64,000 nt of DNA from Steromphala cineraria. Its lineage: Eukaryota > Mollusca > Gastropoda > Trochida > Trochidae. Location of the stretch: positions 72,319,338 through 72,383,337 of the forward strand of contig OU744720.1 in assembly GCA_916613615.1 (NCBI GenBank), read 5' to 3'. Each line of letters starts with the position of its first letter. Positions within the stretch are counted from its first letter, which is position 1. Both the position numbers and the translations under genes were made by a program. The notes beneath the pieces were generated by a model that was not told the origin of the DNA, did no database searches, and saw only the letters and a list, made by a program, of their open reading frames with translations. Below are positions 47,128-58,198 of this stretch, one piece after another.

Positions 47128-47349
47128 ATGGGAGGGGATAGCGCAGGGGTTAGCGCGTTCGGCTTCTGATCAAGAGGTCCGTTGTTCGAATCCCGTCGGG
47201 AACTGTTCTATACCAAGTAAGGTTCTGGAGTATTGCTACGCTGTATTTCAGCCCAGTACGACCCCTAGATCGCTAGTTCTAGCTATTTGCAATAAGACTA
47301 GCCCCATGATATAAGTGAAATACTCTTGAAAGCGGATCACCTCACCGCT
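47128..47349 (+). mobile_element. tRNA-derived SINE, copy 1
   Basis: The tRNA-like head has an A box (TAGCGCAGGGGTTAGCGCG, about 47139-47157) and a B box (TTGTTCGAATCC, about 47182-47193), the internal RNA polymerase III promoter. The 3' part ends GTGAAATACTCTTGAAAGCGG, which is the reverse complement of the left end of the minus-strand copies at 53.4 kb, so all are one family. This copy lacks most of the central domain of its relatives. It is not a functional tRNA: the acceptor stem does not close. Confidence 0.8.
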
Positions 47350-48388
47350 TTAGCGCTGAGTAACAATCTTGGTTAAAGAGAAACACGGTTTTTGGTGGTT
47401 TGCTTTAAGGCTTAGATTAGCCAGTCATTTGAACTGTCGTAAGTTATGCCTTGTGGGTGAGGTTGAACTAGCGTATATGATGAAATTACCATTTACGATT
47501 AAGTAAGTAGTTGTATAAACAGTTCAAAATGAATTCATAACATCCGAAACTCGTATTTTACAACAAGATAAGTCGGTCAATTAAACAATCGCTATAAAGC
47601 GTCGATTCAGCTAATTTCTTGACGTATTTCCGGTATAAGCTTGTATCAAGCGTGGGAGGTCAAATGTGTTTTGCTGGCTGGGGTTTGATTGCATCGTTTC
47701 CACCTCAATGGCCTGTCATAGACTCGTATTCAAGAGATATGAAATATCTTAGTGCTTTCAGTTTCAATTCAATTTAATTCCTAAAAATTATCAGTGATTT
47801 TAATCTCTATTTCTTTTTTTCTAACTTTCCAATCCCATTTACCAATCATATAAAACATCGATTTTGAAAGTCTTCTCACTCGGGGGCAAGCATGATTTAG
47901 CTGACTGTACAAAAGTGAAACGAGGACGTGTTTTATAAGAAAGAATATTATTCCTGTTAACCTTTTCCTTACAAAATGGTCTGTGACAACATATTTTCAA
48001 CCTGTTCAATCATAGCAATGGTTTTAGTCTCTGGTCATATCAATGACCCTTGATAGAGAGGCGCCGGTCTCGTCTACTCTAGAGAAATCGCGAGAAACCA
48101 CGAGAGGAAAACCAACCAATTAAATCCGATGTGGAATCTTAGAAGAATTTGAAATATGGCCTCTCAGATGTCAGTTATTGTTGTCAGACGTCAAAACCAA
48201 CGAGACCTGGAGAATAACAAACTATAAGATTGATTACATTGAAGTAAGGTTTTTCTCCGGATCAAAACATCACATTGATCTCCTCCCGCATTCAAAAGGG
48301 ATACAAATCACAGAGCGCATCTTGTTCCATTGTTTGTGAAAAATCAGGAGAGTTTGTTGAAAGGGATACAATGACAAATCTAGCTAGA
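47350..48388. other. No feature recognised
   Basis: Mixed-composition DNA without open frames of note or recognisable repeats. Confidence 0.5.
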
Positions 48389-48470
48389 GCTTCCCCTTGA
48401 ACTACAAGAGTTGCCCCTTGAACTAGCTGCAGCTTCCCCTTGAACTACAGGAGCTGGCCCTTGAATTAAA
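48389..48470 (+). repeat. Short degenerate tandem repeat
   Basis: Four imperfect copies of a CCCCTTGAACTA-containing unit, arranged as two pairs with a period of about 43 bp. Confidence 0.8.
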
Positions 48471-48474
48471 CGTG

Positions 48475-50570
48475 TGTCTGGTAGCTTGTCGAAATATCAT
48501 CGGCTAAGTTCCATTTGATAGTTTAAACAGATTGAGAACCAACCTTGCAGACAGGCTTCTGAATGAGAATACTTGTATCTAAGGTCATGTCACTATAGTT
48601 TCCTATGTAGGATGTGCCCTTTTAGAATCGTATTCAATGGGTAAAAAGTCACTAATTTATATGAATGTGTTTATCGAAAGAATTCTTATGATCTTTTAAA
48701 CATTGCAATCCAGTTTCCAAGGCAATTGAGCAAGGATTATCAACCATTAACATTGATGGATTCATTTCCTATGATGGGTTATAGTGGTAAACCTTACATA
48801 ACGTTAAGAGTAAGGAATACAGTTATTATGTTATAGAATTGCTAAATTTAATACACAGTTTCCCACAAAGCGGGTGTTATAGCCCTGTCTGAGGTTATGG
48901 TATTAAGGCCATAACGGCCCAAATACAAAACTTTTTAATTGTTTTACTTCGACCAAATTGTTTTGAAACACCCTTTGAACACATATTAAGCTAAGAACAT
49001 AAGGTTAATTAGGCTATCTGAATGCACATGGCAATTTTATATTACATTAAATGTATTGATGGGAAGATGAAGTTTTTAATATTGAGGAATGTATGTTATT
49101 ACTGAAATTAGCTTAAACACAGAATGCTAATAAACTTATTAAAATATGATTTAAATTTCGAAGGGAATCTACCTTCTGAGAATTCGACGCCAGAATGTAA
49201 CACACTCTATTTGAATATTGATTTTCAATGTTATTTTAAGCACGAATGGGATTTGAATTTCACTGATACAAGAAAACAGCTCTGTCATTGTGCCTCTTTA
49301 AATAATTAATTACGCTAAGCCAACATTTATTTTGAATTCATTTACTGTTTAGGCAAGAAGGCAAGACGTGGCCTACGTGAAGTCGCTGAAGTGTGCTTAA
49401 TAAAGATTTCAATTAGTATTAAAACAATTTTGAACCTGTTTCAGAACTACTTCATGTGCCAATACGTTTCCTCATGAGTTCAAATATTAATGTAAAGTTA
49501 ACATGACATAATTAAATTTCAAAATGTTCTTTAACAAAATAAATGCCACTTTGCTAAAATATCCTTGACAATCAGGGAAGGTTTTATCATGTGTTCATGC
49601 AGATAACATAATAATGTCACCTACCAAAACCGTTTGTTCCTCTATCAATTTAATCCTCTATTTTTCTTTGTCTTTAACACTCAATTTAACGTTCAAAACG
49701 AATGCGGTAAATACATCAATAACCGCAGGGTATTTTAAAGATAAACTTCAAGCACGATTGGTTTTAAGTGATCTGACATCAAACTATCAGTTTTTGTAAG
49801 TCATTAAAAGGTAACATGGATATATGAATAATTATGTTTTAAATGTCATCTCTCCTGTTATTGATTGCCGTTCAGCATGGGACGATATCAATTCATCTTT
49901 TAAATCTCCATGTTAATCATGTTTAATTTGACATTTATTCCTAAAATGAGGACATTTTCAAAGTTATTAGCATTTTGCATTGAACTACATTATGCAATTC
50001 TCAATTACGAGATCAAGAGTTTGATAACTTCCAAAATACTGCTAAGCAATATTGTAACAAATGTCATTGGTTTTCGCCTTCATTAATTAGATAACAAATA
50101 AATATAATAATTAGATGAATGTCATTCCCTATCCTGTATCAAAATCAAAATGGTATTAGGATAAATCTTATCAATAATTTTAAAGTTATTTGCAGTGTTA
50201 GAAAGTTCCTTTCAAATTTATGAAAGATCGAGCCCTTTGCTTTCAAAATAAAGGAGTTACGGGGCGTTCCATAGAATGTCAGAAACAACCATCAATTTTC
50301 CAAAGATTACTTCCTGGTTTAAAAACCTAAGTTAGAGTCACCGATTCTCAGAGTTTAGGTTTCAATGAGAGGTCGGAAGTAATCTGCTAATGTATTCTTT
50401 CTTGACAGATTCTTCTTGGCAACGTTAGATGTGAAGTGAAACAGAACGTTGGGGTGTCAGATTTCACTTACGCGTCAGATTAGTCTTATCCTGGTCCATC
50501 AAATATACGAGTCCATCGGGAGTGCTTGAAAAGAACACTGAAAAGGGAAATAAACGTTCATATTGCCATC
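48475..50570. other. No gene recognised
   Basis: AT-rich DNA upstream of the ELH gene. An upstream non-coding exon and promoter of that gene may lie here but I cannot place them. Frames at 49124-49309 and 49614-49799 are unsupported. Confidence 0.45.
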
Positions 50571-50850
50571 ATATGAATTTTAAATATTCGGTGACCTTAT
50601 TCATACAACGAATTTTAAATATAAGGTAACCTTATTCATACAACGAATTTTAAATATTTGGTAACCTTATTCATACAATGTACAACGATTTTTTAAATAT
50701 TTGGTAACCTTATTCATACAACGAACTTTAAATATTTGGTAACCTTATTCATACAACGAATTAAATATTTGGTAACCTTATTCATACAACGATTTTTAAA
50801 TATTTTGAAACCTTATTCATACAACGAATTTTAAATATTTGGTAACGTTA
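50571..50850 (+). repeat. 35-bp tandem array, about eight units
   Basis: Units of TTTAAATATTTGGTAACC followed by TTATTCATACAACGAAT repeat about eight times with small indels. It lies about 0.9 kb upstream of the ELH coding exon, probably in its 5' flank or first intron. Confidence 0.93.
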
Positions 50851-51200
50851 TTTGATTCATTAAAATGAGATCAGTGAGAAATTGTTTGATTACGTGATGC
50901 TATATGCATCATTTGTCAGTTCTTTGAATTTTAATTAGCAAAGAAGGATGACTAGCAATGACTATTTGTGTATTTTGTTTTAGATGCACCAAAGAAATCT
51001 TGTATTCGATATCTTGTATTTTTTGGCTAAACATTCTTTTTTTTCTATTATATGAATATTTATAGCTACACTGGTTTTTACTTAAGTTGGTTAACCTATG
51101 GTTTTACTTTGTTTATGTTTGAAAATTAGAGGCTGCTATGTTTGAATTTTCAAGCACACGTTCAAAGAACCAGCCCTATCGACTTCCCATCCGATATCTT

Positions 51201-51427
51201 GTTTATGATAAAACTTAGAACACAAACAGATACATACATGATATATGATAAAACTTAGAACACAAACAGATACATACATGATATATGATAAAACTTAGAA
51301 CACAAACAGATACATACATGATATATGATAAAACTTAGAACACAAACAGATACATACATGATATATGATAAAACTTAGAACACAAACAGATACAAATGAT
51401 ATATGATAAAACGTAGAACACCAACAG
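51201..51427 (+). repeat. 40-bp tandem array, about six units
   Basis: Units of ATATATGATAAAACTTAGAA then CACAAACAGATACATACATG, nearly identical for five units and decaying in the sixth. The array ends about 290 bp before the ELH splice acceptor. Confidence 0.95.
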
Positions 51428-51721
51428 TCCCTTGTTGTGCAAGGCTTCACACACTTGCTGAGCCGATGATTGATCATCATTGTTCTTTTGTTGCGTTCTC
51501 CTTTATCAGGTTGTCAAATATCAATCAACAAAATCTTAAACCTCTTAACATTTAATTCAATTCAGTTTCAATTCATCTTGGGTTTCGTTTCCACAAAATA
51601 TACCCCGTTAGAACTGTCCCTTTTCAAATGTATTGTTATGTTTGACTGTGACTCTTAAGTGTTTGATTTTCAGGAATCTTTTATCTTTAAAATTGACCTT
51701 TGTCTCTTGTTTCAGAACGTC

Positions 51722-52216
51722 ATGCCCCGACTTCCTGTTTGTGTGGCAGTCCTTGTCGTTGTATGCGCATGCGTGAAAATCAGCACGGCGGAGAATTTCG
51801 AAGACAACCCAAAAACAGAGGGGTATGAATTACCAGGTCAAGACAAAGAATCCAACTTTGAAAACGAAGCAGTGAAACTGGAAGACGAAATCATCGGAAA
51901 CAGGGAAACTAGGTCACAGACTGGCTCACTATGGTCCAGGATTCTCAACCGTCTTGGCAAAACATCGGAGACCTTCTTTCAGTCCGGGGGTTACCCTTCC
52001 CGCGTCGGTAGAACAAACCAAGCCTACAGCCGAATGGTGGCACCTGCAACTCTCTGGGCCAAGTTTAGGAGGAATGGCGACAGCAGCCAAGTTCAGAAGA
52101 AAAGTTTATCTATAAATGGCGCACTAACTTCCCTTGCGGACATGCTTCACGCGGAAGGACACAGGCGTAATGAGGCCCTTCGACAACGTTTGATGGATGC
52201 CGGGAAAAGGCGGTAA
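51722..52216 (+). CDS. ELH: Egg-laying hormone (ELH/CDCH-type) prepropeptide
   Basis: A 164-residue secreted neuropeptide precursor. Residues 1-23 (MPRLPVCVAVLVVVCACVK...) form a signal peptide, probably cut after STA. Residues 24-64 are an acidic spacer. Single and paired basic sites follow (R61, R64, K80, R94, R97, R104, RR116-117, KK126-127). The mature hormone begins after KK127 with SLSINGAL, continues through ADML and EALRQRLMDA, and ends at GKRR (161-164), where the glycine donates a C-terminal amide after prohormone convertase cleavage. An LSIN-type start, ADML centre and LRQRL end are the signature of gastropod ELH and caudodorsal cell hormone, relatives of the CRF/DH44 family that act on ovulation and egg laying through secretin-type GPCRs. 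At 33 residues it is slightly shorter than the classical 36. An internal RR (148-149) might be a further cleavage site. I chose the second ATG because it starts at the signal peptide just after the splice acceptor. Only one ELH copy is present; no alpha/beta bag-cell-like tetra- or pentapeptides are evident. Confidence 0.92.
   Translation: MPRLPVCVAVLVVVCACVKISTAENFEDNPKTEGYELPGQDKESNFENEAVKLEDEIIGNRETRSQTGSLWSRILNRLGKTSETFFQSGGYPSRVGRTNQAYSRMVAPATLWAKFRRNGDSSQVQKKSLSINGALTSLADMLHAEGHRRNEALRQRLMDAGKRR
52103..52201 (+). other. ELH: Mature ELH-like amidated peptide
   Basis: Residues 128-160 of the precursor, bounded by KK upstream and GKRR downstream. The peptide is basic and predicted to be largely amphipathic helix, like other CRF/ELH-type hormones. 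The N-terminal residue could be Ser128 or, after trimming, Leu129. Confidence 0.8.
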
Positions 52217-53320
52217 ATTCAGAAGTTGCGTTAAATCACAGAAGTCAAACCTTCATCCATTAATATTAATATTTTAATAGTATCTTGAAATGTAAAGTGA
52301 CTTTGAAGTGTTTTCAACCGATGTGTTCTGAATGAAGTTAGTGCTAATGACTTTCAATTATTTTGAAATGATGAACTGTGTGGAGATGGACTCTCGTCTC
52401 TTGCTAGAATCCAGAACTGATATGTGATGTTGCAACACTTTCAATCTTAATTCATGTTGAAATTCTTTGAACATCGAATGATTCGTTATTCATATTCAAA
52501 CACACGATTATTAAGATCAAGAAAAATACTTTTAAATGATACAAAGGATATTTTTCATTTTTGTCTCATAAGTGTTTGCTTTGTAGTTTATGTTTTGTTT
52601 GTTCATTTTTGCCTACATGGTGTAGTTAGTGTTATAATAAGTTTTGCTGTGATTTGTCACTGTTTCTTTCCTTTAAGAAGTTGAATATTTACAAAAAAAA
52701 GGTGTTATTAGTCTTATCAATCCAAACTTATTTTACAAATTAATTATGGAGGACATGTAATGAACAATTTCTTCAATTCAGGCTAGATATGGAAGATTAT
52801 TTAATGCAGTTGTAGATTGAAAACTAAATTTTTAAAATTGTTGTGATTAAAGCAAAATGTGAAAAAAAGCATAAAGTTTCATTACTTGAAAGAATATCAC
52901 ATGACAGTGTAAATAGTAATCTGTTATAAGGTATATGTGAAATGCATTATATTGATACAGTTTGAATTATTCGTTCTTTTTAGAAATTGTTTCAGCTATT
53001 TTGACAGTGTTGTTAATATCCAATATTAAGATTGTACATTTAAATTCAATGCTTCTAAAAAATTCATGGAAGATATCTGAAAATAAACTTAAAGTTGATG
53101 CAAATAGTTTTTAGTTATATGGATTACAATAACTGAGAATTGGTTGTAATGTAAGAATTTGCCGTTTATGTTTCTTTATGAATGTTTTGGACAGATATTG
53201 TAAATTCGCTTTATTTACATCAGTTTGTGGCTGTGATGATATAATAACTGATTCCGTGCAGGGAAACCGATCAAGAAATTATAAATATATTTTGCGCTGA
53301 AATAAATGTTTGTCGCTCCT
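52217..53320 (+). other. Probable 3' UTR of the ELH gene
   Basis: AT-rich DNA with canonical AATAAA signals at 53082-53087 and 53301-53306. No gene or repeat interrupts it. The frame at 52454-52684 is hydrophobic but starts without context and is regarded as UTR. Confidence 0.5.
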
Positions 53321-53390
53321 GAATCGTCTCTGTTCATTTATCTCCTTCTACATGTCCTGTCTACATTCTTCGCAAATAAACTACTCAAAA

Positions 53391-53649
53391 CAGGTGAGAT
53401 GATGTGGGGTTAAACGCCGCTTTCAAGAGTATTTCACTTCTATCGCGGCTGCTAGAATTATTGCGCGAAGAAAGCTCGAAACACCATTGTGGCTATGTAT
53501 TGCGGTGAAACCTACGAGCCTCGACTGGAACTAGAGAACCATGGGTGGTACTGCACTGAAATTCAGTGTAGCATTGCACCCAAACCTTACTACAGGTACA
53601 ACAGTTTTCTACTACTGACTAAACTGCTGAACCCAAGGCGGGATTCGAG
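53391..53649 (-). mobile_element. tRNA-derived SINE, copy 2 (truncated at the B box)
   Basis: On the minus strand it starts inside the B box region (CTCGAATCCCGCC), runs through the central domain containing ACCCATGGTTC and CGCAATACAT, and ends GTGAAATACTCTTGAAAGCGG. The A box is missing because a second copy of the same family abuts it. Confidence 0.75.
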
Positions 53650-53861
53650 GCTAGGTGAGGTTAGGCCATTTGGGGTTAATCGCCGCTTTCAAGAGTTTCA
53701 CTTATGCCACGGCTGCTAGGATTACGATAGGGAGAAAGCCCGCAAACCTGACCTGACAGTTTTCTACTGCAGACAAAGTTGCCGAGCCCCGGCGTGATTC
53801 GAACCACGGACCTCTTTATCCGAAGCCGAACGCGCTAAGCACTGTCTATCCCGCCACCACT
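53650..53861 (-). mobile_element. tRNA-derived SINE, copy 3
   Basis: The minus strand has a recognisable tRNA head: A box about 53823-53845 (ATAGACAGTGCTTAGCGCG) and B box about 53796-53808 (GTGGTTCGAATCA), followed by the family 3' part with an internal deletion. It lies in the same orientation directly next to copy 2, giving a tandem pair. Confidence 0.78.
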
Positions 53862-54490
53862 TCTCAAAAGTAGTTTAGGTTTATACCTACACATCTTGAA
53901 AGAGGAAGAATGTTGTGCCCTGGATTACGTGGTACCACACCTAGTGGTATGAAGCATGGAGAGTTTGTTGCATACACTCAGTTAGTTTTTCTCTTATAAA
54001 CCACCCCTGTTGCCACACAATTATTTCTTCAACTTTCGAAATTGTCTTGATTACGTCTGACTACAAAATAATTCAGTTGAAAGCAGCAGCATCTACAGCT
54101 GCGTATCTTACGTTTGTTTACATACCTGCGCATTCTAGTGCAAATATCATGTAATTTGGAAAATCTTTGATGCATCCTAGCATTGCCAAAACGAAATGGA
54201 TTGCCAAAACGAAATGGATAATGCTGAAATTTCAAAACATAAGTCAAGATTCAGTTTGCATTAACATATTCGTACGTCAAACCTATCAGATAATCGTATC
54301 AAATGAGACAGGGCATTGAAGCGAGCAGGGGTCAAAATTTCGAAAACACTATTTTTTATTTTTGTCTACAAAATCTTTCATAAGTGATCAAAAGCTTTAG
54401 ATCTAAGTCATTTTATTCCTTTGCGCTTAGGCAATGTTATTGTGCTTATTTCTTTCTTACAAAGATTATAGGGATTATTTATTTTTTTTA
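53862..54490. other. No feature recognised
   Basis: Mixed DNA with a small direct repeat (ATTGCCAAAACGAAATGGAT twice, about 54181-54220). The minus frame at 54029-54247 is unsupported. Confidence 0.5.
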
Positions 54491-55594
54491 AAATAGAGCC
54501 ATTGGCTCTGTAGCTCATCAGGCATCATATCAAGTTTGCTTTATACAGGCAAGATGAGCTAGAAATGAAACTGATGTTATCTATTGCAAGAAAACCTATT
54601 AAAAAAATTACAAGACAAATGTAACGATTTCGGAATAAATTTCCTTATCCAAATGATTTATTATTATTCAACACTTTCTAGATCGCCAATATTAGACAGT
54701 GAAAGAAGTCCACACTAAAATATCCAAGGAGAAATAAATTTGCAATAGACTGTCATCTAATGGAGAAAAATAGATTTTTAAGATTGTGACCCCTAGACCC
54801 TATTTGGGGTCATTGGGTCACGAAACCAACAGTTTAGAAACCCAATTGGCCAAGGAGTCTACATGCAGTCTTGCAGCTCAATAGACCTTTTGGAACTGAA
54901 GATGATGATGAAAATAAGTTTTAAAGGTTGTGACCCCTGTGACCCTATTTGGGATCATGGGGTCACGAAATCTACAATTAAGAATCCCCATTGGCCAAGG
55001 AGTCTGCACATATAATTTCAGCTCTCTAGACCTTTTGGAACTTAAGGAGAAGATGAAAATAGGTTTTTAAGGTTGTGACCCCTGTTTCCCTATTTGGGGT
55101 CACAGGGTCACCAAAGTTACAAATTAGAATCCCCATTGTCCAAGGAGTCTGCACATATCATTTTTAACTCTCTACTCCTTTTGGAACTGGAGAAGAAGAT
55201 GAAAATATGTTTTTAAGGTTGTGACCCCTGTTTCCCTATTTGGGGTCACAGAGTCACCAAAGTTACAAATTAGAATCCCCATTGGCCAGGGAGTCTGCAC
55301 ATATCATTTTAACTCTCTACTCCTTTTGGAACTGGAGAAGAAGATGAAAATAGGTTTTTAAAGTTGTGACCCCTGTGACCCTTTTTGGGGTCACAGGGTC
55401 ACCAAAGTTACAAATTAGAATCTCCATATGCTAAGGTACCTGTACACAAAATTTCAGCTCTCTTATGTGTATGGTTCATGAGGAGAAGTCGAAAGTGTCA
55501 AAAGTTTGGGGGCGGATGTACGACGGACGCCGGACGCCGGACGACGGGCCATGCCATAAGCCCATCTGGACTTTCAGTCCTGATGAGCTAAAAA
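54491..55594 (+). mobile_element. Helitron-like non-autonomous element 2
   Basis: The left end is AAATAGAGCCATTGGCTCT (palindrome 54495-54509) then TAGCTCATCAGG (54511-54522); the right end is the hairpin GGACTTTCAGTCC (55568-55580) overlapping CCTGATGAGCTA (55579-55590) and then AAAAAT. The 12-bp ends are exact inverted repeats. Between them are about six units of 130-150 bp (GGAGTCTGCACATAT, CTTTTGGAACTGGAGAAG, TTGTGACCCCTGTG) and a CGGACGCCGGACG simple repeat near the right end. It is related to the element at 41.7 kb in opposite orientation. No coding capacity. Confidence 0.8.
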
Positions 55595-55595
55595 T

Positions 55596-56470
55596 CTGAA
55601 TTTCACAAATATGACTCCATCTGTCTATTTAAGCATACCAAATACCGAAATTCAGCAGGAGTGACAAAACGATTCCGAAAAATGGTTTGGGAATGGTTAT
55701 CTTACACATTGACAGTTGGTGATCCTTTGTAAGTGCCACTGGAGTTATTTTATGGATGTCGACATCAAATCTAAATTACATGATATTTGCACTTAGATAC
55801 ACAATCAAGTGAACAAACTTAAGATACGCAGCTGTATTGAGCGATTTTGGTGCTCGAATTGTTCATGAAAAATGCATATTACACGTATACACACACAACC
55901 ACCTCATAAAGGTGCAAACAGTTTCATTGAGCCTTATAATTTTTCAAGAGACTGACATACTCGTTTTTTTTATATTCCATTTCTTTTGTACACAGTTTTT
56001 GTCGTCGGGATATGTTGAATACATTTAAACAAGATCGATGCTTAGAATTTTGAAATCGTATCTGATCTTTGCATCGAAACATATCAGGCAGAAAATAGAT
56101 TTGACCCATAACCTTTTTTTAGAGAAGCATTTGTTGATGTCTTCGTTTTTTATTGAGCACCTACTGTACTGTCTCATTAATGGGACGAAACATTGTTCAG
56201 TATTCCGTGTCCACAGGGCAATTTTCTCTTCGAAATGACAAAATAGTGGCATAAATGAAAAATAATACTTGATTATGTTTTTTTCTAAACATGATTCATA
56301 TAAATATAAACATTTTTTTACTTTTAAAAATTTGGGCACTAAAGGGGATAAATCAAACCCTCTATGGTCACTTTCATAACCTGAAACAGTAAAATGTAAC
56401 TCATTTGTGCAGAATTCAAGTTTACAAATATCCATTGGGTAATAAACGTGTCTTGTGCACTGAATCTACT
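55596..56470. other. No gene recognised
   Basis: AT-rich. The longest frame (minus 56025-56435, 136 codons) lacks an ATG-based start with context, a domain or even codon use, and is overlapped by frames on the other strand; I treat it as chance. Confidence 0.45.
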
Positions 56471-56479
56471 TTCCATTTA

Positions 56480-57016
56480 AGTTATAGGTATTTAAACAAA
56501 ACGTCCATTTGTTTTATTGCAGTATTAGTATCTACACCGAAACGTAAGTTGCTTGATAACAAAGTAAGGTTTTCACTAAAATGTCATTTGGCCGATAAAT
56601 AGTTTTCTATTTCACAGAAGATTGCTTGGTTGAGTTGAGGGGTAGGTATTTCACATAAACGTCAGTTACTTGGCTTAGGGGTTAGTATTTCACATAAACG
56701 GTAGTTGCTTGGCAAAATTGTTAGTATTTCGAATAAACGGCAATGGCGTTTCCTTTGGGTTGGTATCTCACATGCTTAGGCCTATTATTTATTTCACACA
56801 TAATTATCATTATATGATTACTATAAGTATTTTAAATCAACTTCATTTGACTGATAACAGGATACGTATTTAAGTATTTCACCCGAAATGGCATTAAATT
56901 AGTAGCAAGATTAGTATATCACCGAAATGGCAATACATTTATTAGCAAGATTAGTATATCGACGAAATGGCATTAAATTAGTAGCAAGATTAGTATATCA
57001 CCGAAATGGCATTAAG
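56480..57016 (+). repeat. Decayed tandem array of about 40-bp units
   Basis: Irregular repeats of GTTAGTATTTCACATAAACG plus GTTGCTTGGC at 56630-56745, and of GCAAGATTAGTATATCACCG plus AAATGGCATTAAATTA at 56870-57015, with faint related units from 56480. Both sub-arrays share a TTAGTAT-C-x-C-x-AA frame, so they probably derive from one ancestral satellite. Confidence 0.7.
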
Positions 57017-57140
57017 TAGCAGGTTATATGTAGCTAAGTATGCATAGCTCTGACCTCGTAGTTATATGGCGTATATGTCAATGTCATGACGTCACGGTTC
57101 GTCACTTCGGTACATAATGCCTCATGTCTCAAACAAGTCT

Positions 57141-57395
57141 AAGTAAACCTAGCCGCAATAATACTCGCTTCACTCCCGATATTGAGTCTAGCAAGCTGCA
57201 GTAGCAGGTCGCGTCAGTCGACCTTTCGCCGACCTGTGACCCTCCAACGTTATCTGTGCGAATGCAAATTATTGCGGCTTTGTAAGACGATCTCTGATTG
57301 GTCAATTCGATAGATCAGCTGACGAGACCCGCTACAGAATCTTGCTAGACTTAATATCGGGAGTGATGCGAGTATTATTGAAGCTAGATTTACTT
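57141..57395. mobile_element. 255-bp MITE with long terminal inverted repeats
   Basis: Arms of 55 bp (57141-57195 and 57341-57395) are reverse complements with about five mismatches, ending AAGTAAACCTAGCC/ and AAGTAAATCTAGCT. Weaker pairing continues inward (GTAGCAGGTCGCGTCAG against GTAGCGGGTCTCGTCAG) to about 85 bp per arm. It has no coding capacity; a target duplication is not clear. Confidence 0.85.
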
Positions 57396-58198
57396 ACACT
57401 GGTCTCAAACAGTACAATCTACCATGGCCCAAGTGTCAAGATATTCTTTATGAAAGGACGTTTTCATAAATGGTTGCCACACACATCTTCCAAGTGATAT
57501 TAAAATAAATGCATATGCAAGAGAACGTTCTCATTATCAAAGCTACATATCTAAGGAAAACAACAAATCCCAGAACACACAACATGTTAAAGGTTAACTG
57601 TGGAATTTACAGAAGGATTTGGGTATCAGCAAGCAATTTCACAAAGAATCATTTAGAAATTCAGCACTGTTAATGGATTTTCATTGTATTCCCGAGCCTG
57701 TCGTTTAATGGTTTCTGAAGCACAGATACCTACGACTTGGATAAACGCAAAGGTCAGAGCTGAGAGACCTAGCGGTTTTACTCTATTATAGAGGATTTAT
57801 GGTTTATCCGTATCAAACAAGGATTAATACCAAATGCCTTTGAATTAACCTTAAAACGACTTCTGCAATTCTATCTTAATCCTCAATACAAATGATCCCG
57901 TGAGAATAATCAATCTACTTCCGTAGTTTGGGTTGTATTTGGCGTGTTTCGAAGTTATCGTATTCAAGCGAGATTTCTGCATCAGTTTTATAACTTTGTA
58001 AAAGGGTGTTCTTTTCGGAAAATTAGACCTTCGGATTTATTCATTTGTATTGTTTATGTAAAGCTTTTAACATTAATACACGTCAAGGACTTTGTATCAA
58101 ATTGTAACCGAATTTTTAACCAATGGAAAATGTCAATCCATTCAAATGACTAAAACAGAAAATATGATATTTCAACGGATTAAGGGTACAGAATGTTT
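57396..58198. other. No feature recognised
   Basis: AT-rich; the frame at 57944-58153 is unsupported. Confidence 0.5.

Larger units (their letters stand above)
51716..52216 (+). other. ELH coding exon with 3' splice site
   Basis: A pyrimidine-rich tract ending in TCTTGTTTCAG (to 51715) is a strong 3' splice site six bases before the chosen ATG. The open frame continues upstream of it (from 51659), but that part would be intron. At least one upstream non-coding exon is therefore inferred. The exon start is placed at 51716; the mRNA continues past the stop. Confidence 0.65.

Noticed and set aside
47131..47200. Intact tRNA gene
   Set aside because: The A and B boxes are present, but the acceptor stem does not pair and the sequence continues into a SINE body shared with three other copies.
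51659..51721. Upstream ATG-less extension of the ELH frame (22 extra residues)
   Set aside because: It would place a splice-acceptor tract inside the coding sequence and put residues before a clear signal peptide; the ATG at 51722 fits better.
53489..53719. Protein-coding ORFs at 47060-47314, 53489-53719 and 58242-58502
   Set aside because: All lie within copies of the same tRNA-derived SINE.
56025..56435. 136-codon minus-strand ORF
   Set aside because: AT-driven composition, many Cys/Phe/Lys, overlapping open frames on the plus strand and no recognisable motif.
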